Origin: an uncultured Pseudomonadales bacterium
GTDB taxonomy: Bacteria > Pseudomonadota > Gammaproteobacteria > Pseudomonadales > Azotimanducaceae
Assembly (NCBI GenBank): GCA_943787425.1
Contig: CALSMJ010000001.1
Coordinates: 857,271-921,270, forward strand
Reading direction: 5' to 3'
DNA length: 64,000 nt
The notes beneath the pieces were generated by a model that saw only the letters and a list, made by a program, of their open reading frames with translations, was not told the DNA's origin and ran no database searches. The position numbers were made by a program, and so were the translations under genes. Positions 43,967 through 53,939 of the stretch are shown here, piece after piece. Each line of letters begins with the position of its first letter. Position 1 is the first letter of the stretch.

Positions 43967-46356
43967 GAGCCAAATCGATACCTGAGTTTGACCACAAAGG
44001 CATCGGTCACTGGCTGCTGATAACTATCTGAAAAGATCGTTTGAAAATCCCGTTGGAGCAATAAGCCGGACTGGTTCGATTGACGGGTATACACCACGAA
44101 CAGATCACTCAAGGGCGCGATCTCCCACCGGTAGCGCCCCTGCAGACTGACCTGAGACACGGCGAAATCGGGCACGCTTGCATCCAGATCAGGGCGACGC
44201 TGCAGGTGTCCAGGCGCATCTAAAATGCCGTACGCGCCGCGCGCGCGCGCTTTAACCCCAACCCACTGCACCACGAACTTCAGTTGCTGTTTCGCGCTGA
44301 TAAAATACTCCAATCCAATGCCCGGCGCCCATTGCTCGGCATCGAACGTACTCATCGTTCGGTCACGGCTATGAAGCAGCCAAGCGCTTCGATCTAAGTA
44401 ATTCAACATGACATCAAGGACCAAACGGTCATCTGGTCGCCACGTCGCATACAGACTGTATACGTAACTATCACCACCCAGCTCCTCGCCTTGATAGCCC
44501 AACTTACCCCCAAGGCTCAGCGGCTTTGAGCGATTCGATGCCCAGCCGACGCTCGCCATTTGGCGCGCCTCGACCCGATAAGTACCGTTGCCAAAGCTAT
44601 TGAGATCATCATAGCTTGCTGCGAGCAGATCTAAGCGCAGCACGACCTGCGACAAATTGTTGAGCACACTCTGATTTGAGATAAACAAACCGCCCTGGGT
44701 AAAAAGATCTTCAGCATTTTTTTGGACAAAGCCTCGAACATCGAGTTGGTTGGATCGAGCCCAACTCAGATCCGAGCGCGTGCGTGTGTGCGCCTGACGA
44801 ATCCGAAAATTATCATTGCGCTGCAAGAAGCCAAGGTCACTCACATCCACCGCATCATCAAAGTATTCGATTCCCAAGCGTTGGGTCACGCCCTGCCGAA
44901 AGGCATATTCGAAGTCTACGAAACCACCAAAGCCACGATCGACGCCATCCTTATCCGATGTGAACACCTGAGCGTCCGCTTTGAACTTTCCATTTTCACC
45001 AAGATAGTGTCCATCGAGACTCTGAACCAGCGCATCACCAGCTTTGTTCAAGACCATCGTCGACAACAGTCCGAAGGATTTGTAGGCGCCGCCAGGCTGA
45101 TCTTCGAAAAGAACCCGCGCGACACCATAATCACTGCCAGCGCCCACAACCCGGCGCGAGCCTTGCGCACCTTGAACCAGAAATTCAGGGTCGTCCTCGA
45201 ACGCCGCCAATACACCGTATCGGATCTGGCCACTTTGGCCCGTCACCTTCACCGCGCCGAGCAAATCATTCGGCTGAATCTGATCCTTCGTGCGGGCCGA
45301 TTCGCCGGCACCCAATACTGGCAAAACCGGCTTGCCGCCTATCCGTCGCGTATTCACCAAGGTGTACGGCGCGCCCTTATTACCAACACCGGCGCCCCGG
45401 GTGTCGGCGCGAGGGGAGGCTGTAAACACATCTTGTCCCTCAAGAAAAAACAGGCGCTTCTCTGGAAAAAACGTCTCGGTTGCGGATAAATTGATGACCA
45501 CGTCATCGGATTCCGCAACCCCAAAATCGGGATTAATCGTCGCGGTTAATTGCAAATTAGTGGACGGCCGCCAAAAAAAATCGGCGCCGGCTCGATAGTT
45601 CGTCTTGCCATCAATTTGATCCTGGGTAACAGATGCTGACGGAAAGATACTGTATTGCTGCTTGGGCTGGACATCATTCACCGAGACCGATTGTAAGGCG
45701 GAGATAAACCGCGGCACCGTGTCTGGTAACGCCGGCCAGCTCCAGCGCTCATCTTTATAGGCAACGAAACGCTCCATGTACAACCCGATGCGCCGTGCAC
45801 CGACCTGCTTCGGCATAGACACCACGCCCCAAGGAATGAACATCTCAGCCGTCCATCCGGTTTGCGTTTCACTCGTTGCGCCTTCCCAAGCCCCGTCCCA
45901 GTCGCTCGTAAACTGTTTTTCCGGCAACAAGGTGCCATCCATTTGCGAATCACCCAAATTGATGCCAAACCAATATCCGTAACGCCCCTCGCCGGAGGTA
46001 TCCAATACCATGCCGACGCTGTCGCGCTTGATTTGACGATTATCCCGGCTGGACAGCCGGGCAATTCGAGTCTCGGGAGGTTGTTCGACCTGAACCCCCA
46101 CATACAATCCGCGTTGGTTATAGAACAAGCTCACCCACGTTGCGTGGGCTGGCTTAACCAGCGTATCCGGCTCAATCACCACAAATTCATCATACTGATC
46201 GAGGCTTGCCCAAACAGGCTCGTTCAACTTGCCATCAATTTTGACGACCTCTTGGCGCTCTGCAATCGGCAGCGTTTCGGTCGGACTCACGGAAACCCGC
46301 AGCGCATGACTCGGCATCACAACCAGTAACGCTAGGACAAATACAGCTCGAGTCAT
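43963..46356 (-). CDS. DUF5916/CBM9-like outer-membrane protein
   Basis: A 797-residue exported protein. A signal peptide (about residues 1-20, MTRAVFVLALLVVMPSHALR) is followed by a carbohydrate-binding family 9-like domain: VKIDGKLNEPVWASLDQYDEF, VSLFYNQRGLYVGVQVEQ, and SVGMVLDTSGEGRYGYWFGINLGDSQMDG. The remaining 550 residues are the DUF5916 region (TATINPDFGVAESDDVVINLSATETFFPEKR...), rich in alternating strands and predicted to be a beta-barrel. Function is unknown; membrane uptake or sensing of glycans or related polymers is possible. A GTG two codons earlier is less likely than the ATG at 46356, behind AGAGG. Confidence 0.85.
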   Translation of the reverse strand: MTRAVFVLALLVVMPSHALRVSVSPTETLPIAERQEVVKIDGKLNEPVWASLDQYDEFVVIEPDTLVKPAHATWVSLFYNQRGLYVGVQVEQPPETRIARLSSRDNRQIKRDSVGMVLDTSGEGRYGYWFGINLGDSQMDGTLLPEKQFTSDWDGAWEGATSETQTGWTAEMFIPWGVVSMPKQVGARRIGLYMERFVAYKDERWSWPALPDTVPRFISALQSVSVNDVQPKQQYSIFPSASVTQDQIDGKTNYRAGADFFWRPSTNLQLTATINPDFGVAESDDVVINLSATETFFPEKRLFFLEGQDVFTASPRADTRGAGVGNKGAPYTLVNTRRIGGKPVLPVLGAGESARTKDQIQPNDLLGAVKVTGQSGQIRYGVLAAFEDDPEFLVQGAQGSRRVVGAGSDYGVARVLFEDQPGGAYKSFGLLSTMVLNKAGDALVQSLDGHYLGENGKFKADAQVFTSDKDGVDRGFGGFVDFEYAFRQGVTQRLGIEYFDDAVDVSDLGFLQRNDNFRIRQAHTRTRSDLSWARSNQLDVRGFVQKNAEDLFTQGGLFISNQSVLNNLSQVVLRLDLLAASYDDLNSFGNGTYRVEARQMASVGWASNRSKPLSLGGKLGYQGEELGGDSYVYSLYATWRPDDRLVLDVMLNYLDRSAWLLHSRDRTMSTFDAEQWAPGIGLEYFISAKQQLKFVVQWVGVKARARGAYGILDAPGHLQRRPDLDASVPDFAVSQVSLQGRYRWEIAPLSDLFVVYTRQSNQSGLLLQRDFQTIFSDSYQQPVTDAFVVKLRYRFGS

Positions 46357-46555
46357 ACTCACCTCTGGTTTCGTTGCAGCCAGCGGCGATATTAACCTGG
46401 CTGCCTAAAGATAGTACGCCCGGTTACCTTTAATCAAATATTTGATTGGCTCAAAAGAGCAGGCCGTTCAGCGATCTTGAACTGGGTCACCCAGATCGTC
46501 AGTGGGCAAGCAATAACGCTAAGACCACACGCGCTGGTTCAGGCAAGATCGCGCG

Positions 46556-48100
46556 TTACTGCGGCGCCGGGCCTGGATGGGATTCGCGCAGCACGCGCTT
46601 GAGCACTTTGCCATTGGCATTTCTTGGGATCACGTCTGTAAACGCGACCCCTTTCGGCAATTTAAAGCGCGCGAGTTTTCCATCACAATAATCTAAGATC
46701 GCCTCGGCTGAGACATCCGGGCCAGTCGGTACAACAATCGCAAAGGGACTCTCGCCCCACTTTTGACTGGGCTGGCCAATGACCGCCACTTCGACCACAT
46801 CGGGATGACTTAAAATGACGTTTTCAATTTCGGCAGGATAAACGTTTTCGCCACCAGAGATGATCATGTCTTTGATCCGATCCTGAATATAGACAAAGCC
46901 CTGTTCATCAATGGCCGCCACATCACCAGTCCGCAACCAACCATCTTGGGTAATGGTGTCGGCTGTGGCCTCGGGCCGATGCCAATACTCGAGCATAATG
47001 TGCCCACCCTTGACCCAAACTTCTCCCTGCACACCTGGGTCACAGTCAGAGCCTGTATCATCCACCACCCGTACTTCCGTGTGAAAAAAAGCTTTTCCAG
47101 TTGATCCGATTTTTTGCAGCGCATTCTCGGCGCTGATCACGCAAGCAGGCCCGCAGGTTTCTGTAAGACCGTAAATCTGATGGATTTCGATGCCCAATTT
47201 TGAATATTGTTCAATCAAGCTGACGGGTAGCGGCGACGCACCACTTTGGATCCACCGCAGATAATCAAATCTGATCTGTTCGCGCGGGACCTGGATCATA
47301 AAGTTGAGCATCGCAGGCACCAACAATGACACGCCAATCGCCTCATCTTGAATCAACTTCCAGGCAGACAATGGGTCGAACTCACGCATCACAACACTGG
47401 TCACCCCACGATAAATATTCAAAGCGACCGGCGTCAGCGCGCCAACATGAAACAACGGCAGCGCCACCAGATACCGATCGCCATCCCGCAGATCGCAGCT
47501 GGCTTCGAAGGTCAATAGTGCCCAAAACGACGTTGTGTGCGAATGCACCACCCCTTTCGGCAGTCCGGTCGTGCCAGAGGTATACATGATATACAAAAGA
47601 TCATCGCCACTGGCGGTGACCTCAGGCTCCGACACCGCGCCCTGAGCGCAGAGCGCTGCATAATCGGTTGCAAAGTCCAAACACACCCCAGTACCAACCA
47701 CTTCCAACCAATGCTGAACATCGGTCTTTTCGCCGCGTCCATGCAAGTCCCCGATGATGGTTTGAAATTCTTGTCCATATATCAAGGTTTCGGCACCACT
47801 ATCCTTGATAATAAACTCAAGCTCATCCGCTACAAGGCGCCAATTCAGCGGCACCACAACCCCGCCAATCTTTGCAACAGCGATAAACGCTTCAATAAAC
47901 TCAATACTATTCATTAAACACAGTGCAACGCGATCGCCCTGCCCCACCCCCAAGCCGAGCAGCTGATGACTGAGCCGGTTGGATCGTACATTGAGTTCCG
48001 AAAAAGTGAATCGGGCGCCGCTCGCCGCATCGACGTAGGCCTCTCGATCCGGGCTAATGTCCGCACGGCGGGTGAGGAAGGATCCGATATTCACATTCAT
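46556..48100 (-). CDS. Acyl-CoA synthetase (AMP-forming)
   Basis: A 514-residue ANL-superfamily ligase. The phosphate loop YTSGTTGLPKG is at about residues 170-180, IYGLTETCGPACV is A5, GWLRTGDVAAIDEQGFVYI is A7, DRIKDMIISGGENVYPAEIE is A8, and RNANGKVLKRVLRE holds the catalytic Lys. The FadD3/long-chain or cyclic-acid type is likely; the exact substrate is unknown. It lies 87 bases downstream of an acyl-CoA dehydrogenase gene on the same strand, so the two likely act in one beta-oxidation-like route. AGGAG precedes the ATG. Confidence 0.92.
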   Translation of the reverse strand: MNVNIGSFLTRRADISPDREAYVDAASGARFTFSELNVRSNRLSHQLLGLGVGQGDRVALCLMNSIEFIEAFIAVAKIGGVVVPLNWRLVADELEFIIKDSGAETLIYGQEFQTIIGDLHGRGEKTDVQHWLEVVGTGVCLDFATDYAALCAQGAVSEPEVTASGDDLLYIMYTSGTTGLPKGVVHSHTTSFWALLTFEASCDLRDGDRYLVALPLFHVGALTPVALNIYRGVTSVVMREFDPLSAWKLIQDEAIGVSLLVPAMLNFMIQVPREQIRFDYLRWIQSGASPLPVSLIEQYSKLGIEIHQIYGLTETCGPACVISAENALQKIGSTGKAFFHTEVRVVDDTGSDCDPGVQGEVWVKGGHIMLEYWHRPEATADTITQDGWLRTGDVAAIDEQGFVYIQDRIKDMIISGGENVYPAEIENVILSHPDVVEVAVIGQPSQKWGESPFAIVVPTGPDVSAEAILDYCDGKLARFKLPKGVAFTDVIPRNANGKVLKRVLRESHPGPAPQ

Positions 48101-48187
48101 GCAAGGCGCTCCTAGTCTTTTTGATTCCGCTCGGCGGGTGTCTGCTCTTAACCTTCCTAGCCCAGCGTTTTGCCGCTCATCTTCAGG

Positions 48188-49339
48188 TCAGTTTACAATG
48201 CTTCTTGATATTAACTCTTTCATAATCTCGCTGGTGCCACCATAAATCCGTTGAATTCTGGCATCCAAATAGGCCCGCGATATCGGGTATTCCGTCATGT
48301 AACCGTACCCGCCAAACATTTGAACGCACTGGTCTGCAACCCGTCCCTGCATTTCACTCGCCGCTAATTTCAGCATTGAGGCTTCAGCGCTGGTGAGGTC
48401 ACCGGCAATGAATTGTGCCGTGTACTTTTCAGCCATGGCCCGACACAGCTCAATATCCGTCTTCATTTCAGCCAACTTGTATCGCGAATTCTGGAAATCC
48501 GAGACAGCTTGCCCGAAGGCCTGACGCTCGGTGATATAGGCGACGGTCAAATCAAACGCCCCTTGAGCTGCACCGACGCAGCCAACCCCAAGAATCAACC
48601 GCTCCCGAGGCAGCTCTTTCATCATATTGACAAAACCCTGACCTTCGCCACCGAGAATATCCGCCGTGGTTACAATCAAATCATCAAAAAACAGCTCTGA
48701 GGTATCCCCGCTGTGGAGCCCCATTTTGTCTAGGTTTCGACCCCTGTTGAAGCCAGCGGACGCGCAGTCGACCGTAAACAACGTCATCCCTTTCGCGCCT
48801 TGGTTTGGATCTGTTTTCGTTGCCAATACAATGAGATCACAATGTTGGCCGTTGGTAATAAACGTTTTCTGACCGTTAATCTTGAACTGATCACCGTCGC
48901 GAGCAGCATGCGTTTTGATGCGCTGGAGATCACTGCCGGCGCTGGGCTCGGTCATGCCGATGGCGCCAACAATTTCACCTGTGACCATGCCCGGCAAATA
49001 TTTTTCTTTCTGAGCCTCGCTACCAAGATTCAAAATATAGGGGGCAACGATATCTGAATGAACCGATAGGCCACTCGCAAGCGCACCAAATCCAAACTTT
49101 GAAACCTCATCAACCACCAAGCAACTCAGCTCAAACGATACCCCATAACCCCCATAGGCCTCAGGCACATCAACACACAAAAAACCCTGCTCGCCGAAGC
49201 GGCGCCAAAGTGACCTCGGCCAAATCCCTGCTTTTTCCCACGCTTCGTAGTGCGGGGCAACCTCATCCTTTAAGAAGCGCTGAAGATTATCAACGAACAA
49301 GCGCTTTTCTTGTGGATCTAAACTAAAAGGCTGATTCAT
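48188..49339 (-). CDS. Acyl-CoA dehydrogenase
   Basis: A 383-residue FAD-dependent acyl-CoA dehydrogenase that introduces the alpha-beta double bond. IGAIGMTEPSAGSDLQRIKT (flavin/substrate loop), YITERQAFGQAVSDFQNSRYKLAEM, and QMFGGYGYMTEYPISRAYLDARIQRIYGGTSEIMKELI with the catalytic Glu in the last segment are clear. It belongs to the long/very-long-chain-like class of about 380 aa. It is upstream of the acyl-CoA synthetase gene. The 201-base gap on its upstream side (49340-49540) contains no gene. Confidence 0.93.
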   Translation of the reverse strand: MNQPFSLDPQEKRLFVDNLQRFLKDEVAPHYEAWEKAGIWPRSLWRRFGEQGFLCVDVPEAYGGYGVSFELSCLVVDEVSKFGFGALASGLSVHSDIVAPYILNLGSEAQKEKYLPGMVTGEIVGAIGMTEPSAGSDLQRIKTHAARDGDQFKINGQKTFITNGQHCDLIVLATKTDPNQGAKGMTLFTVDCASAGFNRGRNLDKMGLHSGDTSELFFDDLIVTTADILGGEGQGFVNMMKELPRERLILGVGCVGAAQGAFDLTVAYITERQAFGQAVSDFQNSRYKLAEMKTDIELCRAMAEKYTAQFIAGDLTSAEASMLKLAASEMQGRVADQCVQMFGGYGYMTEYPISRAYLDARIQRIYGGTSEIMKELISRSIVN

Positions 49340-49540
49340 AAAGTTGCTCGATCAATTCATTGGCGCGTATTATAAGCTGCTCGAACCGGCAGCGTCGAAT
49401 CCCTCAAAATCATCGTTTTATGACTCAAAAATGCCCTCGATTTTACCGGTTGTCTATCTCGATCTGGGCGCGCAAAATGCCACGAAGCGCGTGTCATCCG
49501 TCTGCCGTCATTATCGGCACACCCAACAAAGAGACCGACT

Positions 49541-51688
49541 ATGCCCCAAATTGATATCACCAAACCGGCCAGCGGCAGTCGACTGGTTCAGGCAGCAGGG
49601 CACGCACTTTTAGTCGGACAGCCGCCGGAAGTACTAAAAGGTTTAAAACTTTCCGGGTGCGAGCATTTTGATGGTGTGGTGCTGATCGATACCCGAGAGC
49701 GCGATGGCTCGCTCATGAATCACGTCGAATTTTTGCTCTACCATTTCCTGTTCAACCTGGGCGCTTACACCAGTGGTGAGAAACTGCTGCTTATTGGCGA
49801 TGCCCAAGCGATCAAACAAGCCAAACGACTGATGAAGATCACCTTGCTTGGCCCTGATCCAGATCAATTCAAACTCTGGGGTAGTGATCCGCGGCTGGCA
49901 AAGGAGTGGCTTGGCATCTCTGAAGATGCGGCGTTACGGCGCCCTGATCAAACCATGTTGTCGGTCGATGATTTTTTCACGACCCATACCTTTACTGACG
50001 ACCAAGTCCAAATTGGCGACCTGTTGATCGAGCACACTGGGTTTGATCAATATCGCTTTTCCGATGGTTGCGACAGCCAAGATCTTGATCTCGGCGAGGA
50101 CACCTTAATTCGGCCGAGCTATCCGACGCAAAAAGATTATCATTCTGCCGGCCTGGCAAAATTTTCGCTCGAAGTCTTGGGCGGTGCCTCGGGATTTTCT
50201 CCAAACGAGCCGTGCACCGGACTTGCCCTTTGCCACAACGGTGAATACCTCTTGATCGACGCCATTCCTTTTCTGGATGAGCATTTACGCGCGCGCGGGA
50301 TCTCGAAAAATCAGATTTCAGCCTGCTTTTTGACCCACATCCATGACGATCACTGCGCCCTGTTCCCTCTGATGCAAGCCGCACGCGTCATAGACATCAT
50401 CACATCGACTGAAATTTTTGAAATGGCGATCGAAAAGCTTGCCCTCGGCCTGGGCTGGCAAGAGGCCGTTATCCGAGAACACTTTCGCCATATTCCGATT
50501 GATCCCGACCACGCCATCAATCATTTCGGCTTGATCATCAAAGCCCACCACACCGTGCACAGTATTCCGACCATTGGCGCAACCTTCACCGTTCGCAACG
50601 GTCAGCAGACACACCAAATTTGCGTTGTGGGTGATAATCATGCGCTGCAAAAAGTTCAATCTTTACACGAGGCGGGCATTGTCCGGTCGGAAACGCTCGA
50701 GCCGTTGCAGGCGCTGTATCACACCCAGTTCAACCTACTGATTGCCGATGGGGGAGCCGGCCCCCTTCATGGTGATCCAGCCGAATTCACAACGTCACCC
50801 GCCGAGCGCATTGTTTTTGTCCATATTGATGAACTACCAACGGAATTCGCAGCCACCTTTTCGGTCGCAAGTGCAGGAAAACGTTACACATTAATCGACG
50901 GCGATCTATCACTATACGCGGCCCTGATTCATCACTACTTGAAACTTTGGATTGGGGCGGCGGGTCAGAATCGTTGGCTGCGCAGCTTGGTCACAAACGC
51001 CGCCATCAAAAATTACAACCAAGATGATGTTGTTCTGGTTCAGGGCCATGCGTCTAAGGGGTATGTGTATTTAATTCTGACCGGTTATTGCTCTGTGGTT
51101 CATCACGACGGCCGGGATCTCAAGACGGTTGCCACCCTTCAGGCAGGCGATTTATTGGGCGAAATGGCCGCCCTCACCGATCTCGGTGCACGCAATGCCT
51201 CGATTGTCGCGTTAACGCCCGTTACGGTCTGCCAATTCTCCGAAGATGCCTTTACCGCGTTATCGAATGACCCAACGCTGCGAGCGCAATTAACGAAACG
51301 ATGGCAGCTGCGCCCCGTTATCAAGAACCTTGCATGCTTCAAAACCTTAAGCTCAACTGTCAACGAGCAAATCAGTGCGATTTCTGAACTCGTTGAATAT
51401 TCATCGGGAGATAGCATCATCTTTGATAACGATCATCTTTATTTCAAAATTGACGGCAAGTTGCATGGGGATCACCCCTTGATTGCATCCAGCAACACGC
51501 TGGGCTGGCAGCCTTTTCAGGAAGCCATCCTAGGCACAGCGGTCGCAGAAACTTCAGTCAAGCTTCTGGTTATCCGTCAAGATGATTTCGAAAGAACGCG
51601 GCAGGCGACGCCCCAGCTCAACTATCAGTTACGCAAACAGATCGAGCAGCAATCAGCAGATTCTGTTTCCTGGACGCTTTCGATCTAA
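49541..51688 (+). CDS. Metallo-beta-lactamase-fold protein fused to a cyclic-nucleotide-binding domain
   Basis: A 715-residue multi-domain protein. Residues about 1-220 show no family I recognise, with VVLIDTRERDGSLMNHVEF near residue 45. A metallo-beta-lactamase domain follows, with metal motif THIHDDH (H266, H268, D270, H271), later HTVHSIP, CVVGDNHALQ and LLIADGGAG. A cNMP-binding domain covers about residues 490-590, with the phosphate-binding cassette resembling GDLLGEMAALTDLGARNASIVAL. The C-terminal 120 residues look like a second, degenerate cNMP-like domain. The arrangement suggests a metal-dependent hydrolase controlled by cAMP or a related nucleotide. I infer no substrate. Confidence 0.8.
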   Translation: MPQIDITKPASGSRLVQAAGHALLVGQPPEVLKGLKLSGCEHFDGVVLIDTRERDGSLMNHVEFLLYHFLFNLGAYTSGEKLLLIGDAQAIKQAKRLMKITLLGPDPDQFKLWGSDPRLAKEWLGISEDAALRRPDQTMLSVDDFFTTHTFTDDQVQIGDLLIEHTGFDQYRFSDGCDSQDLDLGEDTLIRPSYPTQKDYHSAGLAKFSLEVLGGASGFSPNEPCTGLALCHNGEYLLIDAIPFLDEHLRARGISKNQISACFLTHIHDDHCALFPLMQAARVIDIITSTEIFEMAIEKLALGLGWQEAVIREHFRHIPIDPDHAINHFGLIIKAHHTVHSIPTIGATFTVRNGQQTHQICVVGDNHALQKVQSLHEAGIVRSETLEPLQALYHTQFNLLIADGGAGPLHGDPAEFTTSPAERIVFVHIDELPTEFAATFSVASAGKRYTLIDGDLSLYAALIHHYLKLWIGAAGQNRWLRSLVTNAAIKNYNQDDVVLVQGHASKGYVYLILTGYCSVVHHDGRDLKTVATLQAGDLLGEMAALTDLGARNASIVALTPVTVCQFSEDAFTALSNDPTLRAQLTKRWQLRPVIKNLACFKTLSSTVNEQISAISELVEYSSGDSIIFDNDHLYFKIDGKLHGDHPLIASSNTLGWQPFQEAILGTAVAETSVKLLVIRQDDFERTRQATPQLNYQLRKQIEQQSADSVSWTLSI

Positions 51689-51739
51689 ACTGCTCAGGAT
51701 AACCGCGTGATCCGTGTTGGCGTTCGCGGCTTACTTGCG

Positions 51740-53335
51740 TCAAGCATTGTTCAAAAACTGCAGATCCGCCGCCAACCGACTGCGCGTTTGGTCAACTTGG
51801 CGCAGCCGTTCGGTCTCATCCCAACCCAGCATCTCGGCCATGATTTCGCTCATTCGCGCAAGCCCACGCGCGCTCAAACTCGGCTCGTAAAGCGGCGTCC
51901 GCAACCGGCGGTACACAACGTCCTCCAAGGTATGCGCATATTCCTGCGAGACCGCCCAACGGACCTGACCTAAGATCATTGTGGCGCCCGGGGCGATCAA
52001 TTCCCGACCACTTGCAAGTACTGCTTGCGCTTCGTCGCCGTAACGACGAACCAACCGCGCCAGAATTTTTGGATCGACATTTTCAGAATCAAGTCGCGAC
52101 CTTAATAAGGTCTCAGATGCCTGAGGCTGACTCGCGCCAGGGAACCAGTTCAAGCGAGCAGGCATTCGATTGCGAAACGCAGTGTGCTGCTGGACCACCT
52201 GCTCAACCACCATCTCAGCCATCTTCAGATAACCGGTTAATTTACCCCCAGCAATCGTAATCAACCCTTTTCGGCTCACCCATACTTCATCTTTACGAGA
52301 AATCTCTGTTGTTTTCTTACCTGGCTGCGCAATTAACGGACGAAGGCCCGCCCAACTACTGAGGACTTCGGACGACTGAAGGCCTAACCCAAAATGGGCA
52401 TTCACCACCCCGAGTAAGTACTGCACTTCGTGATCCAAAACCGGGGGCCAGGTCAAGTCCGACCCGTCATAGATCGTATCAGTGGTCCCAACATAAACGA
52501 CCTCATCAGCCGGAATCGCGAACACAGGCCTGCCATCATCCGCAACCAAAAGGCAGCTCTGATTGATCATGAGATCTGATCGAGCCAGGACAATATGGAC
52601 GCCCTTGCTGAGGATCAACGATTTCAGCGCAGGCCCGTCCATCGCTAAAACATCCGGCACCCAGGGGCCCGCCGCATTCACGACACAGGCGGCTTTCACC
52701 GCAATTGGGTGCTTTGAGCCGCGATGTCGGATCATAACGCCGGCGACGCGACCGGCGTCTTCGAGCAAACCCTCGACCGGACTATAGTTCACAGCAACGC
52801 CGCCCAACGCGCACCCTGCCCGAACATTTGCCAGGACCAGCCGGGCATCATCGGTTAAATATTCTCGATACAGGATCCCATAAGGATATCGATTGCGGTC
52901 CAGGGACGGCTCCACCGCTTCAAGCGCTTTACCCCAAACTAGGCGGTGTCGGTCGTCACGCCGCACCTGTCCCAGAAATTCGTAGAGACGCACCCCGATC
53001 CAGTATTTCAAAAAGGTGTACCAATTCGGTGCGACCAGCAGCAAGTCGATCGGCTCAGCAAGATGGGGCGCGAGCTTAAGCACCCGCTGCCGCTCACGAG
53101 CGCCTTCTCGAACCAAAGCCCATTCTCCATTTTGAAGATATCGGATCCCGCCATGAATGAGCTTCGTCGATCGACTCGATGTGCCGCTGGCGAAATCCTT
53201 GGCTTCCACCAATAACGCTTTTAACCCTTGCAGACCTGCTTGTCGAAAAATGCCCGCACCGGTGATGCCGCCGCCAATGATCACGACATCAAACGGTGCC
53301 TCGGCGAGGGTTTCAACGCTGGGTGAATCCTGCAT
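51740..53335 (-). CDS. glpD: Glycerol-3-phosphate dehydrogenase (FAD, GlpD-type)
   Basis: A 531-residue membrane-associated flavoprotein oxidising sn-glycerol-3-phosphate to dihydroxyacetone phosphate and passing electrons to ubiquinone. FDVVIIGGGITGAGIFRQAG is the FAD-binding start. Further signatures are DFASGTSSRSTKLIHGGIRYL, VVNAAGPWVPDVL, VYVGTTDTIYDG and GLITIAGGKLTGYLKMAEMVV, and LNWFPGA marks the C-terminal domain. The length matches the GlpD/GPO family. No glpF or glpK lies in the window, so uptake is encoded elsewhere. The ribosome site is weak. Confidence 0.92.
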   Translation of the reverse strand: MQDSPSVETLAEAPFDVVIIGGGITGAGIFRQAGLQGLKALLVEAKDFASGTSSRSTKLIHGGIRYLQNGEWALVREGARERQRVLKLAPHLAEPIDLLLVAPNWYTFLKYWIGVRLYEFLGQVRRDDRHRLVWGKALEAVEPSLDRNRYPYGILYREYLTDDARLVLANVRAGCALGGVAVNYSPVEGLLEDAGRVAGVMIRHRGSKHPIAVKAACVVNAAGPWVPDVLAMDGPALKSLILSKGVHIVLARSDLMINQSCLLVADDGRPVFAIPADEVVYVGTTDTIYDGSDLTWPPVLDHEVQYLLGVVNAHFGLGLQSSEVLSSWAGLRPLIAQPGKKTTEISRKDEVWVSRKGLITIAGGKLTGYLKMAEMVVEQVVQQHTAFRNRMPARLNWFPGASQPQASETLLRSRLDSENVDPKILARLVRRYGDEAQAVLASGRELIAPGATMILGQVRWAVSQEYAHTLEDVVYRRLRTPLYEPSLSARGLARMSEIMAEMLGWDETERLRQVDQTRSRLAADLQFLNNA

Positions 53336-53369
53336 GGTACTTAACCTATTCCTTGGCTATTCTAAAGCG

Positions 53370-53873
53370 ATGACCACGACCGTTGAACTTGCCGGCCCGC
53401 CGCAGTTATCTCAGATCAGTGACCTCGCCCATTCGATCTGGCGGGATTACTACCTTGGGATTATCTCAAGGCCACAAATCGAATTCATGCTGGCGGCAGA
53501 TTATAGCCTTGATCAATTAGAAAAGGACCGAGCAAACGGTACAAACTTCCTGATCCTCAAAGAAAACAGGCAGGCCATCGGCTTTGCGGCCTTCCACACC
53601 CTGAATCCATCGGTTGTTAAACTCGACAAGCTCTACCTTGAGACCCAACACCATCGCAAAGGCTACGGGCAGCGTTTGCTGCAGGAAACAGAACGCGCGG
53701 CAACCGAAGGCGGGGCAAGCCGGCTCTTATTAAATGTTAACAAACACAATGTCCGCGCTATTGCCGCCTATCGCCGCGCGGGCTACAGCCATCATCAATC
53801 GATCCTTGCGCCGATCGGCGATGGTTTTTTTGTCGACGATTACGTCCTCCAGAAAGTGCTGACCGCGGCTTAA
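53370..53873 (+). CDS. GNAT-family N-acetyltransferase
   Basis: A 167-residue GCN5-like acetyltransferase. VVKLDKLYLETQHHRKGYGQRLLQETERAA contains the acetyl-CoA loop (HHRKGYGQ). LLLNVNKHNVRAIAAYRRAGY is the canonical second half, where the Asn-x-x-A-x-x-x-Y segment contacts CoA. The open frame extends 71 codons upstream into the antisense of glpD. The ATG at 53370 matches the family N-terminus (TVELAGPPQLSQISDLA). It is divergent from glpD by 34 bases. Substrate unknown. Confidence 0.88.
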   Translation: MTTTVELAGPPQLSQISDLAHSIWRDYYLGIISRPQIEFMLAADYSLDQLEKDRANGTNFLILKENRQAIGFAAFHTLNPSVVKLDKLYLETQHHRKGYGQRLLQETERAATEGGASRLLLNVNKHNVRAIAAYRRAGYSHHQSILAPIGDGFFVDDYVLQKVLTAA

Positions 53874-53939
53874 ACCTCATTCCCGCACGCCAGGGCGTTC
53901 AACCAACCTTAATGTTTCAACAAAACCAGGAGACCAAAG

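Noticed and set aside
44722-45489. 255-codon plus-strand frame opposite the DUF5916 gene
   Set aside because: Antisense shadow of a well supported exported protein; no recognisable domain in its own frame.
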